5,881 nucleotides of DNA from Salinisphaera sp. UBA6602. Its GTDB lineage: Bacteria > Pseudomonadota > Gammaproteobacteria > Nevskiales > Salinisphaeraceae. Location of the stretch: NCBI GenBank assembly GCA_002433465.1, contig DJIE01000058.1, positions 4,566 to 10,446 on the forward strand, given 5' to 3'. The notes beneath the pieces were generated by a model that searched no databases, was not told the DNA's origin, and saw nothing but the letters and a program-made list of their open reading frames with translations. The position numbers were made by a program, and so were the translations under genes. This document shows positions 1-5,881 of the stretch, piece by piece (position 1 is the first letter of the stretch; each line of letters opens with the position of its first letter).

Positions 1-114
1 CCCTGCGAACTGGCGATCCCGCGCGAGCCGCACCCGTCCTATCTGCTATGGAAAAGCACCGCCGGCGGGCGCGCGCTGAAGTGGTTCATCGATCGGCTTT
101 CGATTGCGCGTTAG
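1..114 (+). CDS. C-terminal end of a probable LysR-type transcriptional regulator (partial)
   Basis: An open frame enters from the left edge and ends at a TAG at 112-114, giving 37 residues; the start lies outside the window. The peptide reads roughly PCELAIPREPHPSYLLWK, then a short turn and an amphipathic helix ending KWFIDRLSIAR. This pattern (a proline-containing segment, a Y-L-L-W beta strand, then a terminal helix of the 'raFxdWL' type) is how LysR-family effector-binding domains typically end. The DNA-binding domain is not visible, so the family call rests on a short tail and the target genes are unknown. The gene converges on djlA, with only 27 bp between the two stop codons and no clear terminator there. 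Another ligand-binding protein with a similar tail cannot be excluded. Confidence 0.55.
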   Translation, partial: PCELAIPREPHPSYLLWKSTAGGRALKWFIDRLSIAR

Positions 115-141
115 CCGCGACTGGCCGCCTGCCGCCGTCGA

Positions 142-939
142 TCAGTTGATGCCGCGCGCTTCGCAGATACGCTCGTAGGCCGCGCCGATCTCGCGCGTTT
201 TCTCCTCGGCCATCTCGCGCATGCTCTCGGGCATGCCCTTGGCAGCGAGCTTGTCCGGATGGTTCTGGCTCATCTGGCGGCGATAGGCTTTCTTGACTTC
301 GCTATCGCTGGCCGAGGAATCCACGCCGAGCACGGCATAGGCCTGTTCGATCTGCTCCTTCGGATCCACGCCCGCTTTCGAGCCCATGCCGTCGCCGGAG
401 GCGCGACCGGGCCCGCCGCCGGAGAGCATCGCCTCGAGCTGGCGGATTTCCATTTCCGACAGGCCCAGTGCGCGGGCCACGCGCATGAGCATGTCGTGCT
501 CGGCGTTGCTGACCTTGCCGTCGGCTGCGATCGCGGCAATCTGCACCTGCAGAAACATCTGGTGCAGCGCACGCTGGCCGCGCGCAACCTTGCGAAAGCG
601 TGCGACCTCGCCGTCGAGATCGAAATCATCGGCCTTGCCGCGATTGAACGAGGCCCGTGCCTGCGCCTTCTGCTCGTCGTTGAGCCGCAGCTTGGCGAAC
701 AGATCCTCGGCCACGCGAATCTCGTCGCGGGTGACCTGGCCATCGGCCTTGCACAGCGCGCCCATGACCGCGAACGTGGAATCCAGAAACTGGGCGCGTA
801 TGGTGCCCAGCGCGCCCTTGAGCAGGGTCATGGCCAGCATCTGCGCGCCGGCAAAACCCAGAACGCCGCCCAGCAACACGCCAGGAAAACCCAGTATGGC
901 GCCGCCGATGACGGCGCCGATGATCATTGCGATAAGCAT
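142..939 (-). CDS. djlA: Co-chaperone DjlA (membrane-anchored TerB/J-domain protein)
   Basis: This 265-residue protein matches DjlA in length (E. coli about 271) and domain order. Residues 2-35 form a glycine-rich hydrophobic segment with GxxxG-like spacing, consistent with the single membrane anchor through which DjlA is known to dimerise. Residues about 50-172 form a TerB-like helical domain whose two halves carry the related motifs KADGQVTRDE (64-73) and AADGKVSNAE (138-147). A Gly/Ser-rich linker (174-190) leads to a C-terminal J domain (196-265) with HPD at 227-229, the signature that stimulates the ATPase of DnaK. Known family role: an inner-membrane DnaK co-chaperone with its J domain in the cytoplasm, linked in E. 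coli to envelope stress and capsule (Rcs) signalling. The ATG at 937-939 is preceded by GGTAG about 10 nt upstream, a weak ribosome site; ATG codon 5 is a possible alternative start. It is divergent from the lipoprotein gene and shares its upstream region. Confidence 0.95.
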   Translation of the reverse strand: MLIAMIIGAVIGGAILGFPGVLLGGVLGFAGAQMLAMTLLKGALGTIRAQFLDSTFAVMGALCKADGQVTRDEIRVAEDLFAKLRLNDEQKAQARASFNRGKADDFDLDGEVARFRKVARGQRALHQMFLQVQIAAIAADGKVSNAEHDMLMRVARALGLSEMEIRQLEAMLSGGGPGRASGDGMGSKAGVDPKEQIEQAYAVLGVDSSASDSEVKKAYRRQMSQNHPDKLAAKGMPESMREMAEEKTREIGAAYERICEARGIN

Positions 940-1016
940 GGGCGTAATTCTACCTGCAGCGCACGTAATGTGCTCAGGCGCACCGGCCGAACGCGGCGGC
1001 CCTTGTCGTCATGTAT

Positions 1017-1047
1017 TTGTCATCGCAATGTCACATTGACGGCACAA
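1017..1047. promoter_or_regulatory. Composite 31-bp dyad, candidate operator
   Basis: A perfect inner palindrome, CAATGT-C-ACATTG (1026-1038), is centred on base 1032. Outside 5-bp spacers lie matching outer arms, TTGT (1017-1020) and ACAA (1044-1047), symmetrical about the same centre. Ten of the fifteen base pairs around the axis are therefore symmetrical. The layout suits binding of a dimeric or tetrameric regulator in a divergent promoter region. No known regulator consensus fits well: TCACA resembles one half of a CRP site, but the second half and spacing are absent. The operator function is inference. Confidence 0.4.
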
Positions 1048-1058
1048 GGTGTGCATCG

Positions 1059-1073
1059 GCCGCAGACTGCGGC
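1059..1073. repeat. Perfect 15-bp inverted repeat upstream of the lipoprotein gene
   Basis: GCCGCAG-A-CTGCGGC is a perfect 7+1+7 inverted repeat centred on base 1066. As RNA it could fold as a 6-bp stem with a GAC triloop. It lies 40 bp before the lipoprotein ATG. Overlapping it, GCATCG occurs as a direct repeat at 1053-1058 and 1072-1077, 19 bp apart. No T-run follows, so it does not look like an intrinsic terminator. It could be a second operator or a 5'-UTR hairpin; the sequence alone does not decide. Confidence 0.4.
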
Positions 1074-1113
1074 ATCGATCACCCATTGCATTCACGAGCG
1101 CCGGGGACCTGTC

Positions 1114-1797
1114 ATGTCGCGTTTCGCTATTCGTTTCATTCTTGGCACCGGCCTGATGGTCGCGCTGATGGCAGTGGTCGGCTGTGCCGGCGTACGCCAG
1201 CTCGATACCGGCACGCAGGCGGGCGCGGCCAGCGCCGAACTGTTCGTCCCCTACCAGTTCCAGGTGCAGGCGATCGACGGCACCGTGCTTCGCGAAAATT
1301 TCTATACCTTCGACGGCCGCGATCAGACCCTGCGCCTTGCGCCCGGCGAGCACGAACTCGTTTTACGTTACTTCGATCTGATTCAGAACAACGAGGATCG
1401 CACCGACGACTACGCCCGCGTGCTCTCGGAGCCGATCACCGTCAGCTTTACCGCCCGCGCGAACAGCCAGTACGCGGTCACCGGCGACCGGCCGGCCACG
1501 CCCAGCGCCGGTGAAGCGTTTGCTGCCAATCCGACCCTGACCATCGAAAATCGCGCCAGCGGCGATACCGTCAGCGGCGACGTGGCCGTGGCCGAACCGG
1601 AAATCGAAACCATCCGCCGCGGCAATACCGTCTTCGCCCCCGTGGGCAAGACCCCGGCCGCCAGCGCGGACGCGCCGCAGCCGGCACCGGAGAACGCGCC
1701 GCCGCAGTCGCTGCAGATGCTCAAGTACTGGTGGAACACCGCCAGCCAGGCCGAGCGCGATCGCTTCGAGGCCTGGCGCAAGCAAAGCGCGCAGTGA
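1114..1797 (+). CDS. DUF2057 (YccT/CsgI-type) family lipoprotein
   Basis: This is a 227-residue protein. The ATG at 1114 is chosen because GGGGA (1103-1107) lies 6 nt upstream and because a lipoprotein signal begins directly there. The frame is open further upstream, but that part is a shadow of djlA. The signal peptide has basic residues R3 and R7, a hydrophobic core at 8-20, and the lipobox VVGC with lipidated Cys24. The next residue is Ala rather than Asp, which favours the outer membrane. Residues about 42-125 form a beta-rich domain (FVPYQFQVQAIDG, then APGEHELVLRYFD) like the N-terminal half of DUF2057 proteins. A Pro/Ala-rich linker (about 180-198) precedes LKYWW (203-207) and a final amphipathic helix, also typical of the family. 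E. coli YccT (CsgI) is a periplasmic curli inhibitor; whether that role applies here is unknown, and this version carries a lipobox. It converges on pdeM, with stop codons 28 bp apart. Confidence 0.85.
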   Translation: MSRFAIRFILGTGLMVALMAVVGCAGVRQLDTGTQAGAASAELFVPYQFQVQAIDGTVLRENFYTFDGRDQTLRLAPGEHELVLRYFDLIQNNEDRTDDYARVLSEPITVSFTARANSQYAVTGDRPATPSAGEAFAANPTLTIENRASGDTVSGDVAVAEPEIETIRRGNTVFAPVGKTPAASADAPQPAPENAPPQSLQMLKYWWNTASQAERDRFEAWRKQSAQ

Positions 1798-1825
1798 TGG
1801 GCCTGGGCAACTCGAACGGCGGCGA

Positions 1826-2509
1826 TTATCCGATGGCTGCCTCGACCACCTCGCCATCGCCCAGCACGAACACGCGCTCGCCTGCGGCCGGCGAAATACG
1901 CTGGCCGCCGGCAAAGCTGCAGAACGCCGGCAGCATCAAGCCGTCGGCATGGCGCCAGAACACGGGCGCGCGCAGCCGTTCGCGGCCCGCGCCCAGATGA
2001 ACCACCGGGTGCACGTGGCCGGCGAGCACCGGCCCGCGCCTGTCTGCCTCGGGTTCGTGGCGTAGCACGAAAGGCGACTCGAACAGGCTGCCGGCGTGCC
2101 AGCGCAGGTCGCAGTCGATAGGCAGGCACTCACCGCGGTCGTGGTTGCCGCGGGTCACGATCATCTCCACCTGCGCATGCTGCTCGCGCCAGGCGGCAAA
2201 ACGGGCCAGCCACGGGGTATCCGCGGCAGGCGGCGCATGTACGAAATCGCCCAGCACGATCAGCCGCTTTGCCTGCGTTTCGGCAAGGGCCCTGCCCAGA
2301 CGGGCCAGATCCGTATCGGTCGTGCCGCTGGGCACGCCCAGGCCCTGCTTGCGGAATACGCCGGCCTTGCCGAAATGGGTATCGGCCACGAACAGGGTCG
2401 AACGGGCCGGCCAGTACAGGCTGTGATCGCCGCGCAGACACAGCCGCTCCCTGGCCAGTTCCAGCTCGACCTGTTGGTTTGCGCGAGGGCGTTCAGCGCT
2501 TAGCGACAT
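1826..2509 (-). CDS. pdeM: Ligase-associated DNA damage response metallophosphoesterase PdeM
   Basis: This 227-residue calcineurin-like phosphoesterase carries every metal-site block: D43-T-H45 (VADTHFGK), GD at 87-88 followed by H91, GNHD at 121-124, H151, and GHVH at 164-167. The stretch DTHFGKAGVFRKQGLGVP and the compact length match the ligase-associated subfamily rather than general calcineurin-like enzymes. Characterised relatives (the MPE of the Pseudomonas putida cluster) are Mn-dependent DNA nucleases, and the same activity is inferred here, in the cytoplasm. The start is fixed by an in-frame TGA three codons upstream of the ATG at 2509. No strong Shine-Dalgarno precedes it. It is the last gene of the minus-strand cluster, 146 bp after the helicase stop, so it may have its own promoter as well as read-through from lhr. 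Confidence 0.93.
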   Translation of the reverse strand: MSLSAERPRANQQVELELARERLCLRGDHSLYWPARSTLFVADTHFGKAGVFRKQGLGVPSGTTDTDLARLGRALAETQAKRLIVLGDFVHAPPAADTPWLARFAAWREQHAQVEMIVTRGNHDRGECLPIDCDLRWHAGSLFESPFVLRHEPEADRRGPVLAGHVHPVVHLGAGRERLRAPVFWRHADGLMLPAFCSFAGGQRISPAAGERVFVLGDGEVVEAAIG

Positions 2510-2655
2510 GGCGTTTCAACAGTCCGCAAATACCGGCGAAAGAAGCCATGATATCGGCTGCGCTCAAGCGAGCAGCATGTCTGCGAACGGCCCGCAGAAG
2601 TTGGGTCCGGCTTTCAGCGCTTTCCTATCCGTCTTCGCATTTGCGCGCCTTGCGT
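2510..2655 (-). promoter_or_regulatory. Gap between lhr and pdeM with a small hairpin and possible weak promoter
   Basis: These 146 bp are non-coding as far as can be seen and are the only sizeable gap in an otherwise tight gene cluster. A 6-bp perfect stem, TCTGCG (2580-2585) with CGCAGA (2593-2598) and a 7-nt loop, lies in the middle. No T-run follows it on either strand, so it is not a standard terminator. On the minus strand TATCAT (2553-2548) resembles a -10 box placed about 40 nt before the pdeM ATG, but no good -35 box sits at the right distance. Promoter function is a weak inference. Confidence 0.25.
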
Positions 2656-5130
2656 TCATTCGCGCACCGCTTTCGTCGGCTTATCCGCGGCTTTTTCCAG
2701 TTGCACGGTCATGCGCTCGACCCGGTCGCGCCAGGATTCGTTCGACACCTGGCTGGCCACCCGCTCGACCCAGAGCGGAAAACCCAGCGGCGTAAGCCGC
2801 GGCGGGTTGGCCACGCACAGCGACTGATCCGCGATGCGTTCAAGTGCGGCAGACACCCGATTGAACTCCAGCTCGCGTTCCAGCACTTCGCGCCGGGCCT
2901 GATCGAGCAGCAGATTGCCCGCGTCGTAGCGGGTGAGCACATCGAAGACCAGCCCGCTGGAGGCCTGTACCTGACGCGCGCTCTTGTGCGCGCCCGGGTA
3001 GCCGGAAAACACCAGGCCCGCGATACGGGCGATATCGCGAAACGCGCGCTTGGACAGCTCGGCCGCGTTCAGGCAGGCCAGCAGATCGTCGACGAGATTG
3101 TCGGGCGAGAGTGCCGCGCGCAGCTCGGCCTGGCTGAAATCGACCTTGTTGCGGGTGACGAGTTCGAAGCCGTAATCGTTGACCGAAAACCGGAACGAGG
3201 CCTTGTGAATACGCGCGAGTCGCCAGGCCACCAGCGCGGACAGACCTTCATGGGCCAGGCGGCCGGCAAACGGATAGAAGAACCAGTGCCGGCCTTCGCG
3301 GCTGGTGACATGCTCGATGAGCAGCTCGTCGGCGGCCGGCAACGCCGACCAGCGGCGCTGGATTTCCAGCAGATCGCGGATCGCGGCCAGCTCCGGCTCG
3401 CGATAATCGTTGTCGCGGGCGGCTTCCAGCAGGCTACGGATGGCATCGGCCAGGGTGCCGGAGATTGCCATGCGCCCGCCGGCCCAGCGCGGCACCTGCC
3501 GGTTCTTGCGCGTGGCCGCTTTCACGTAGGCGGTGAGTTCGCGTACGCGCACCAACTCCAGCAGGCGTCCGGAAAACAAAAACACGTCGCCCGGCTTGAG
3601 CTGGGCGATGAAGCGCTCTTCGACCGTGCCCAGACGCCCGCCTTTCATGAAGCGCACGCTCATGGCCGCATCCGAGGTGATCGTACCCATGGTCATGCGA
3701 TGACGACGGGCGATACGCCGATCCGTTACCTGCAGTCGGCCGTCGATGCGCTCGACGCGCTGGAACTCGGGATAGGCCGACAGCGCCGCGCCGCCACGGG
3801 TGACGAAATCCAGCGTCCATTGCCATTCGATATCGGATAGATCGCGATAGGCCCGGCTGCTGCGTACTTCGGCGAGCAGCGCGTTTTCATCCACGCCGCC
3901 CTCGCGCGTGCTGCCCAGCGCGCGGGTCACGATATGCTGGGACAACACGTCGAGCGCGCCGGTCAGCGGCGTGCGCGCTTCAATATCGCCGGCCAGCGCC
4001 TTGCGTCTCGCGGCGGCGATCTCGACCAGTTCGAAGGCATGGGTGGGCACACAAAGAATACGGCTGGCCGCGCCCGGGCGATGGCCGGAACGCCCGGCCC
4101 GCTGCAGCAGTCGGGCCACGCCCTTGGGGCTGCCAATCTGGATGACCTGATCGACCGGCGAGAAATCCACCCCCAGATCGAGGCTTGAGGTGGCCACCAC
4201 GCAGGCCAGGCGCCCGTCGGCGATCATCGCCTCGACCTGTTCTCGCAGGCCGCGATCGAGCGAGCCGTGATGCAGCGCGATGCGTTCCAGCCAGTCCGGG
4301 CGGGCACGCAGCAGCGCCTGGTGCCACAGCTCGGCCTGGGAGCGGGTATTGGTGAACAGCAGCGTGGTTTCGGCGGCTTCCAGGGCTTCGATCACCGGCT
4401 CGACCAGGCGTGTGCCCAGATGCCCGGCCCAGGGGAAACGTTCGATCGTGGCCGGAATGAGCGCGTCGATACGGGTTTCGGCCGGGACCAGGCCACGGAT
4501 TTCGCGCGCGGCGCGGCCGCCGGTGAGCGCATCCGCGGCCTCGTCGATATTGGCCAGCGTCGCCGACAGCCCCCAGGTGCGCAGATTCGGACGCAGGCTG
4601 CGCAGCCGTGCCAGCGCCAGCTCGAGCTGTACGCCGCGTTTGGTGGACAACAGTTCGTGCCATTCGTCGACCACCACGCCGTCGAGCTGGCCGAACAGCG
4701 TTTCGTGGTCGGCATAGGAGAGCAGCAGCGCCAGACTCTCCGGCGTGGTGACCAGCGCACTCGGCAGCTTCTTGCGCTGGCGGGCCTTGATATGGCTTTT
4801 GGTATCGCCGGTGCGCTGCTCGACGGTCCAGTTCAGGCCCAGTTCCGTGGCGCTTGCGGCCAGATGCGCCGTGGTATCGGCCGCCAACGCGCGCAGCGGC
4901 GTAATCCATAGCAGGGTCAGGCCCGGCGTCGCGTTCGGATCGTCGCTTCGGGCCAGCCAGTCGCCGAGTGCGGCGAACCAGGCCGCCAGGGTCTTGCCGG
5001 TGCCGGTCGGTGCATGGATCAGGCCCGACTCGCCGGCAGCATAGGCTGCCCAGGCCTCGCGCTGGAAATCGAATATCTGCCAGTCGCGGGCGGCGAACCA
5101 GCCCTCGATGCGCGCCTCGGCCGGCCCCAT
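2656..5130 (-). CDS. lhr: Ligase-associated DEXH-box helicase (Lhr-Core type)
   Basis: This 824-residue superfamily 2 helicase carries the full motif set: Walker A APTGTGKT (40-47), Ia TPLRAL (78-83), Ib TTPE (128-131), Walker B DEWH (155-158), III SATL (189-192), IV-region LLFTNTRSQAE (257-267), V ATSSLDLGVDF (313-323) and VI QRAGRSGHR (343-351). The VVVDEWHEL and GSPKGVARLLQRAGRSGH stretches are typical of Lhr proteins. About 450 residues follow, matching the winged-helix and C-terminal part of Lhr-Core; the length fits the ligase-associated form, not the roughly 1,500-residue Lhr of E. coli. Family knowledge: an ATP-driven 3'-to-5' single-strand DNA translocase and helicase acting in DNA repair with the neighbouring ligase and nucleases. 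The ATG at 5130 directly follows the TGA of the membrane-protein gene (TGAATG), indicating translational coupling. The frame is intact and all catalytic residues are present. Confidence 0.96.
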   Translation of the reverse strand: MGPAEARIEGWFAARDWQIFDFQREAWAAYAAGESGLIHAPTGTGKTLAAWFAALGDWLARSDDPNATPGLTLLWITPLRALAADTTAHLAASATELGLNWTVEQRTGDTKSHIKARQRKKLPSALVTTPESLALLLSYADHETLFGQLDGVVVDEWHELLSTKRGVQLELALARLRSLRPNLRTWGLSATLANIDEAADALTGGRAAREIRGLVPAETRIDALIPATIERFPWAGHLGTRLVEPVIEALEAAETTLLFTNTRSQAELWHQALLRARPDWLERIALHHGSLDRGLREQVEAMIADGRLACVVATSSLDLGVDFSPVDQVIQIGSPKGVARLLQRAGRSGHRPGAASRILCVPTHAFELVEIAAARRKALAGDIEARTPLTGALDVLSQHIVTRALGSTREGGVDENALLAEVRSSRAYRDLSDIEWQWTLDFVTRGGAALSAYPEFQRVERIDGRLQVTDRRIARRHRMTMGTITSDAAMSVRFMKGGRLGTVEERFIAQLKPGDVFLFSGRLLELVRVRELTAYVKAATRKNRQVPRWAGGRMAISGTLADAIRSLLEAARDNDYREPELAAIRDLLEIQRRWSALPAADELLIEHVTSREGRHWFFYPFAGRLAHEGLSALVAWRLARIHKASFRFSVNDYGFELVTRNKVDFSQAELRAALSPDNLVDDLLACLNAAELSKRAFRDIARIAGLVFSGYPGAHKSARQVQASSGLVFDVLTRYDAGNLLLDQARREVLERELEFNRVSAALERIADQSLCVANPPRLTPLGFPLWVERVASQVSNESWRDRVERMTVQLEKAADKPTKAVRE

Positions 5131-5436
5131 TCAGCCGCGCTTGCCGGGGTTCCAGCGTGCGGCCACCGCCCGCGCCTGTTCGGCGACCCAGGGAAAGCGA
5201 CGCTCGAAGCGACGCAGCTGTTTCTGCACCCAGATCGAATACGGCGCCAACAGAATCGCCGAGATAATCAGAAACAGCACGCCCTGCAGAATCGGCAGCA
5301 CCAGCCCGGCGATCCCCAACAGAAAGAAGAACACGCCCAGACCGATACGCACATAGTCGCGCCAGGTCATGTCCGCGAAGCGAATTCGCGTGGGTTCGGG
5401 CTCGGGCGACTGATTCGACGATTGCGGTGCGGTCAT
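5131..5436 (-). CDS. Small two-helix membrane protein inserted in the ligase-lhr operon (PGPGW/DUF454-like)
   Basis: This gene encodes 101 residues from the ATG at 5436, which is preceded by GGCGGG at 4 nt spacing. An in-frame GTG at 5448 would add four residues and is less likely. A Ser/Pro/Glu-rich N-terminus (1-16) leads to two hydrophobic helices (about 29-47 and 51-65) joined by a tight turn, LPILQG (47-52), then a basic amphipathic tail (QKQLRRFERRFPW, 71-83). Helix-Pro-turn-helix followed by an Arg-rich tail resembles small inner-membrane families such as PGPGW and DUF454 (YbaN), but the PGPGW signature itself is absent, so the family call is tentative. The function is unknown. It begins 25 bp after the ligase stop and its own stop abuts the helicase ATG, so it sits inside the repair operon. 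The amino-acid pattern is convincing for a real membrane protein. Confidence 0.8.
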   Translation of the reverse strand: MTAPQSSNQSPEPEPTRIRFADMTWRDYVRIGLGVFFFLLGIAGLVLPILQGVLFLIISAILLAPYSIWVQKQLRRFERRFPWVAEQARAVAARWNPGKRG

Positions 5437-5461
5437 GACACCCGCCACGGAGTTGCACAGC

Positions 5462-5881
5462 TCATTCGATACGTTCCTCGATGGGTAGCAGCGCCTTCAC
5501 GCCGTCGAGCGTGTCGGCGTCTTCGATACGCTTGTCGTGTCGCCAGCGCGCGATACGCGGAAAGCGTACGGCAATGCCGGACTTGTGGCGGTTGGACGCC
5601 TGAATGCCCTCGAAGTGCAATTGGAATACGTGGGTGGGCTCGACCGAGCGTACCGGGCCGAAGCGCTCGCGCGTATTGCGGCGGATCCAGTGATCGACCT
5701 GGCCGATCTCTTCGTCGGTGAGCCCGGAATAGGCTTTTGCGAAGGGCACCAGATTGTCGCCGTCCCAGACCGCGAAGGTGTAGTCGGTGAGCAGGTTCGA
5801 GCGCCGACCGCTGCCGGGCTGGGCATAGAGCAGCACGGCATCGATGGAATACGGGTCGACCTTCCATTTCCACCAGTCGCC
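5462..5881 (-). CDS. ATP-dependent DNA ligase, C-terminal part (runs off the right edge)
   Basis: The last 139 residues are present, ending at the TGA at 5464-5462; the frame stays open to the window edge, so the N-terminus and the catalytic lysine of motif I are outside. The fragment begins GDWWKWKVDP, which contains the motif V lysines at the end of the nucleotidyltransferase domain. The OB-fold follows, with residues such as LLYAQPGSGRR, AKAYSGLTDEE and WIRRNT, and the C-terminal signature RFPRIARWRHDK (106-117). This set is characteristic of the ligase that gives the ligase-associated DNA damage response cluster its name (about 530-560 residues when complete). Known reaction: nick sealing through enzyme-AMP and DNA-adenylate intermediates. 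It is the most upstream cluster gene visible and is followed after 25 bp by the small membrane-protein gene, suggesting one transcript. The promoter is outside the window. Confidence 0.94.
   Translation of the reverse strand, partial: GDWWKWKVDPYSIDAVLLYAQPGSGRRSNLLTDYTFAVWDGDNLVPFAKAYSGLTDEEIGQVDHWIRRNTRERFGPVRSVEPTHVFQLHFEGIQASNRHKSGIAVRFPRIARWRHDKRIEDADTLDGVKALLPIEERIE

Larger units (their letters stand above)
940..1113. promoter_or_regulatory. Divergent intergenic region between djlA and the lipoprotein gene
   Basis: These 174 bp separate two genes transcribed away from each other, so promoters for both are expected here. The stretch about 1010-1040 is visibly richer in A/T than the surrounding genes. 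Hexamers resembling a sigma-70 -35 box occur on the plus strand (TTGTCA at 1017-1022, TTGACG at 1036-1041), but neither has a convincing -10 box at 16-18 bp. No good pair was found on the minus strand either. The region contains two dyads listed separately. The promoter role is inferred from gene orientation, not from recognised boxes. Confidence 0.5.

Noticed and set aside
1026..1038. Possible CRP binding site (TCACA within the palindrome)
   Set aside because: The CRP pattern TGTGA-N6-TCACA requires a second half at fixed spacing, which is missing; the symmetry present is of a different kind.
259..1113. Long plus-strand open frame continuing upstream of the lipoprotein start
   Set aside because: It lies opposite djlA, its residue composition (His/Ala/Arg/Gln-rich) is typical of an antisense shadow in GC-rich DNA, and the lipoprotein signal and ribosome site place the true start at 1114.
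1798..1825. Search for a terminator between the convergent lipoprotein and pdeM genes
   Set aside because: Only 28 bp, with no stem of useful length and no T-run; the same holds for 115-141 between the LysR-like gene and djlA.
1363..2129. Minus-strand frames of 183 and 239 codons opposite the lipoprotein gene and overlapping pdeM
   Set aside because: Composition is Arg/Ala/Gly-rich without domains, and both overlap genes with clear family signatures in other frames.
2269..3840. 523-codon plus-strand frame opposite pdeM and lhr
   Set aside because: It spans two genes on the opposite strand plus the gap between them, shows low-complexity composition and has no motif or ribosome site; it is an antisense artefact of high GC.
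5437..5448. GTG at 5448 as start of the small membrane protein
   Set aside because: The ATG four codons downstream has GGCGGG at suitable spacing, while the GTG has no purine-rich site just before it; the difference is only four residues and remains open.
3980..5458. 492-codon minus-strand frame overlapping lhr and the membrane-protein gene
   Set aside because: It is the out-of-frame shadow of lhr, which has all helicase motifs; the 492-codon frame is Arg/Gly/Ala-rich with no recognisable domain.
5014..5721. 235-codon plus-strand frame opposite the ligase and membrane-protein genes
   Set aside because: It is antisense to a ligase with conserved motifs; the Arg-rich translation shows no family resemblance.

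Overview
The window is GC-rich, gene-dense chromosomal DNA from a bacterium. DjlA, a DUF2057 (YccT/CsgI-type) lipoprotein and a ligase-Lhr-PdeM repair cluster together point to a high-GC gammaproteobacterium. The genus cannot be named from this sequence. No tRNA, rRNA, CRISPR array, insertion sequence or phage signature was seen.

Layout, left to right. (1) 1-114, plus strand: the last 37 codons of a probable LysR-type regulator. (2) 142-939, minus: DjlA, a membrane-anchored J-domain co-chaperone with a TerB domain. (3) 940-1113: a divergent intergenic region carrying two separate DNA dyads, one of them a composite 31-bp symmetrical element. (4) 1114-1797, plus: a DUF2057-type lipoprotein. (5) 1826-5881, all minus strand, read right to left: the 3' end of an ATP-dependent DNA ligase (continues past the window edge), a 101-residue two-helix membrane protein, a ligase-associated Lhr-Core DEXH helicase, then after a 146-bp gap a ligase-associated metallophosphoesterase (PdeM).

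The right two-thirds is therefore the 'ligase-associated DNA damage response' cluster known from Pseudomonas and other proteobacteria: ATP-dependent ligase, Lhr-Core helicase-translocase, PdeM/MPE nuclease and a metallo-beta-lactamase-fold exonuclease. Three of the four components are visible. The exonuclease, if present, would most likely lie upstream of the ligase, outside the window. The proposed joint task is end processing (exonuclease, PdeM), unwinding or translocation (Lhr) and sealing (ligase).

The most unusual point is the small membrane protein inserted between ligase and helicase. Its stop codon abuts the helicase start (TGA-ATG), so the two are probably translationally coupled. 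It is not one of the four recognised components. Next in interest are the dyads between djlA and the lipoprotein gene.
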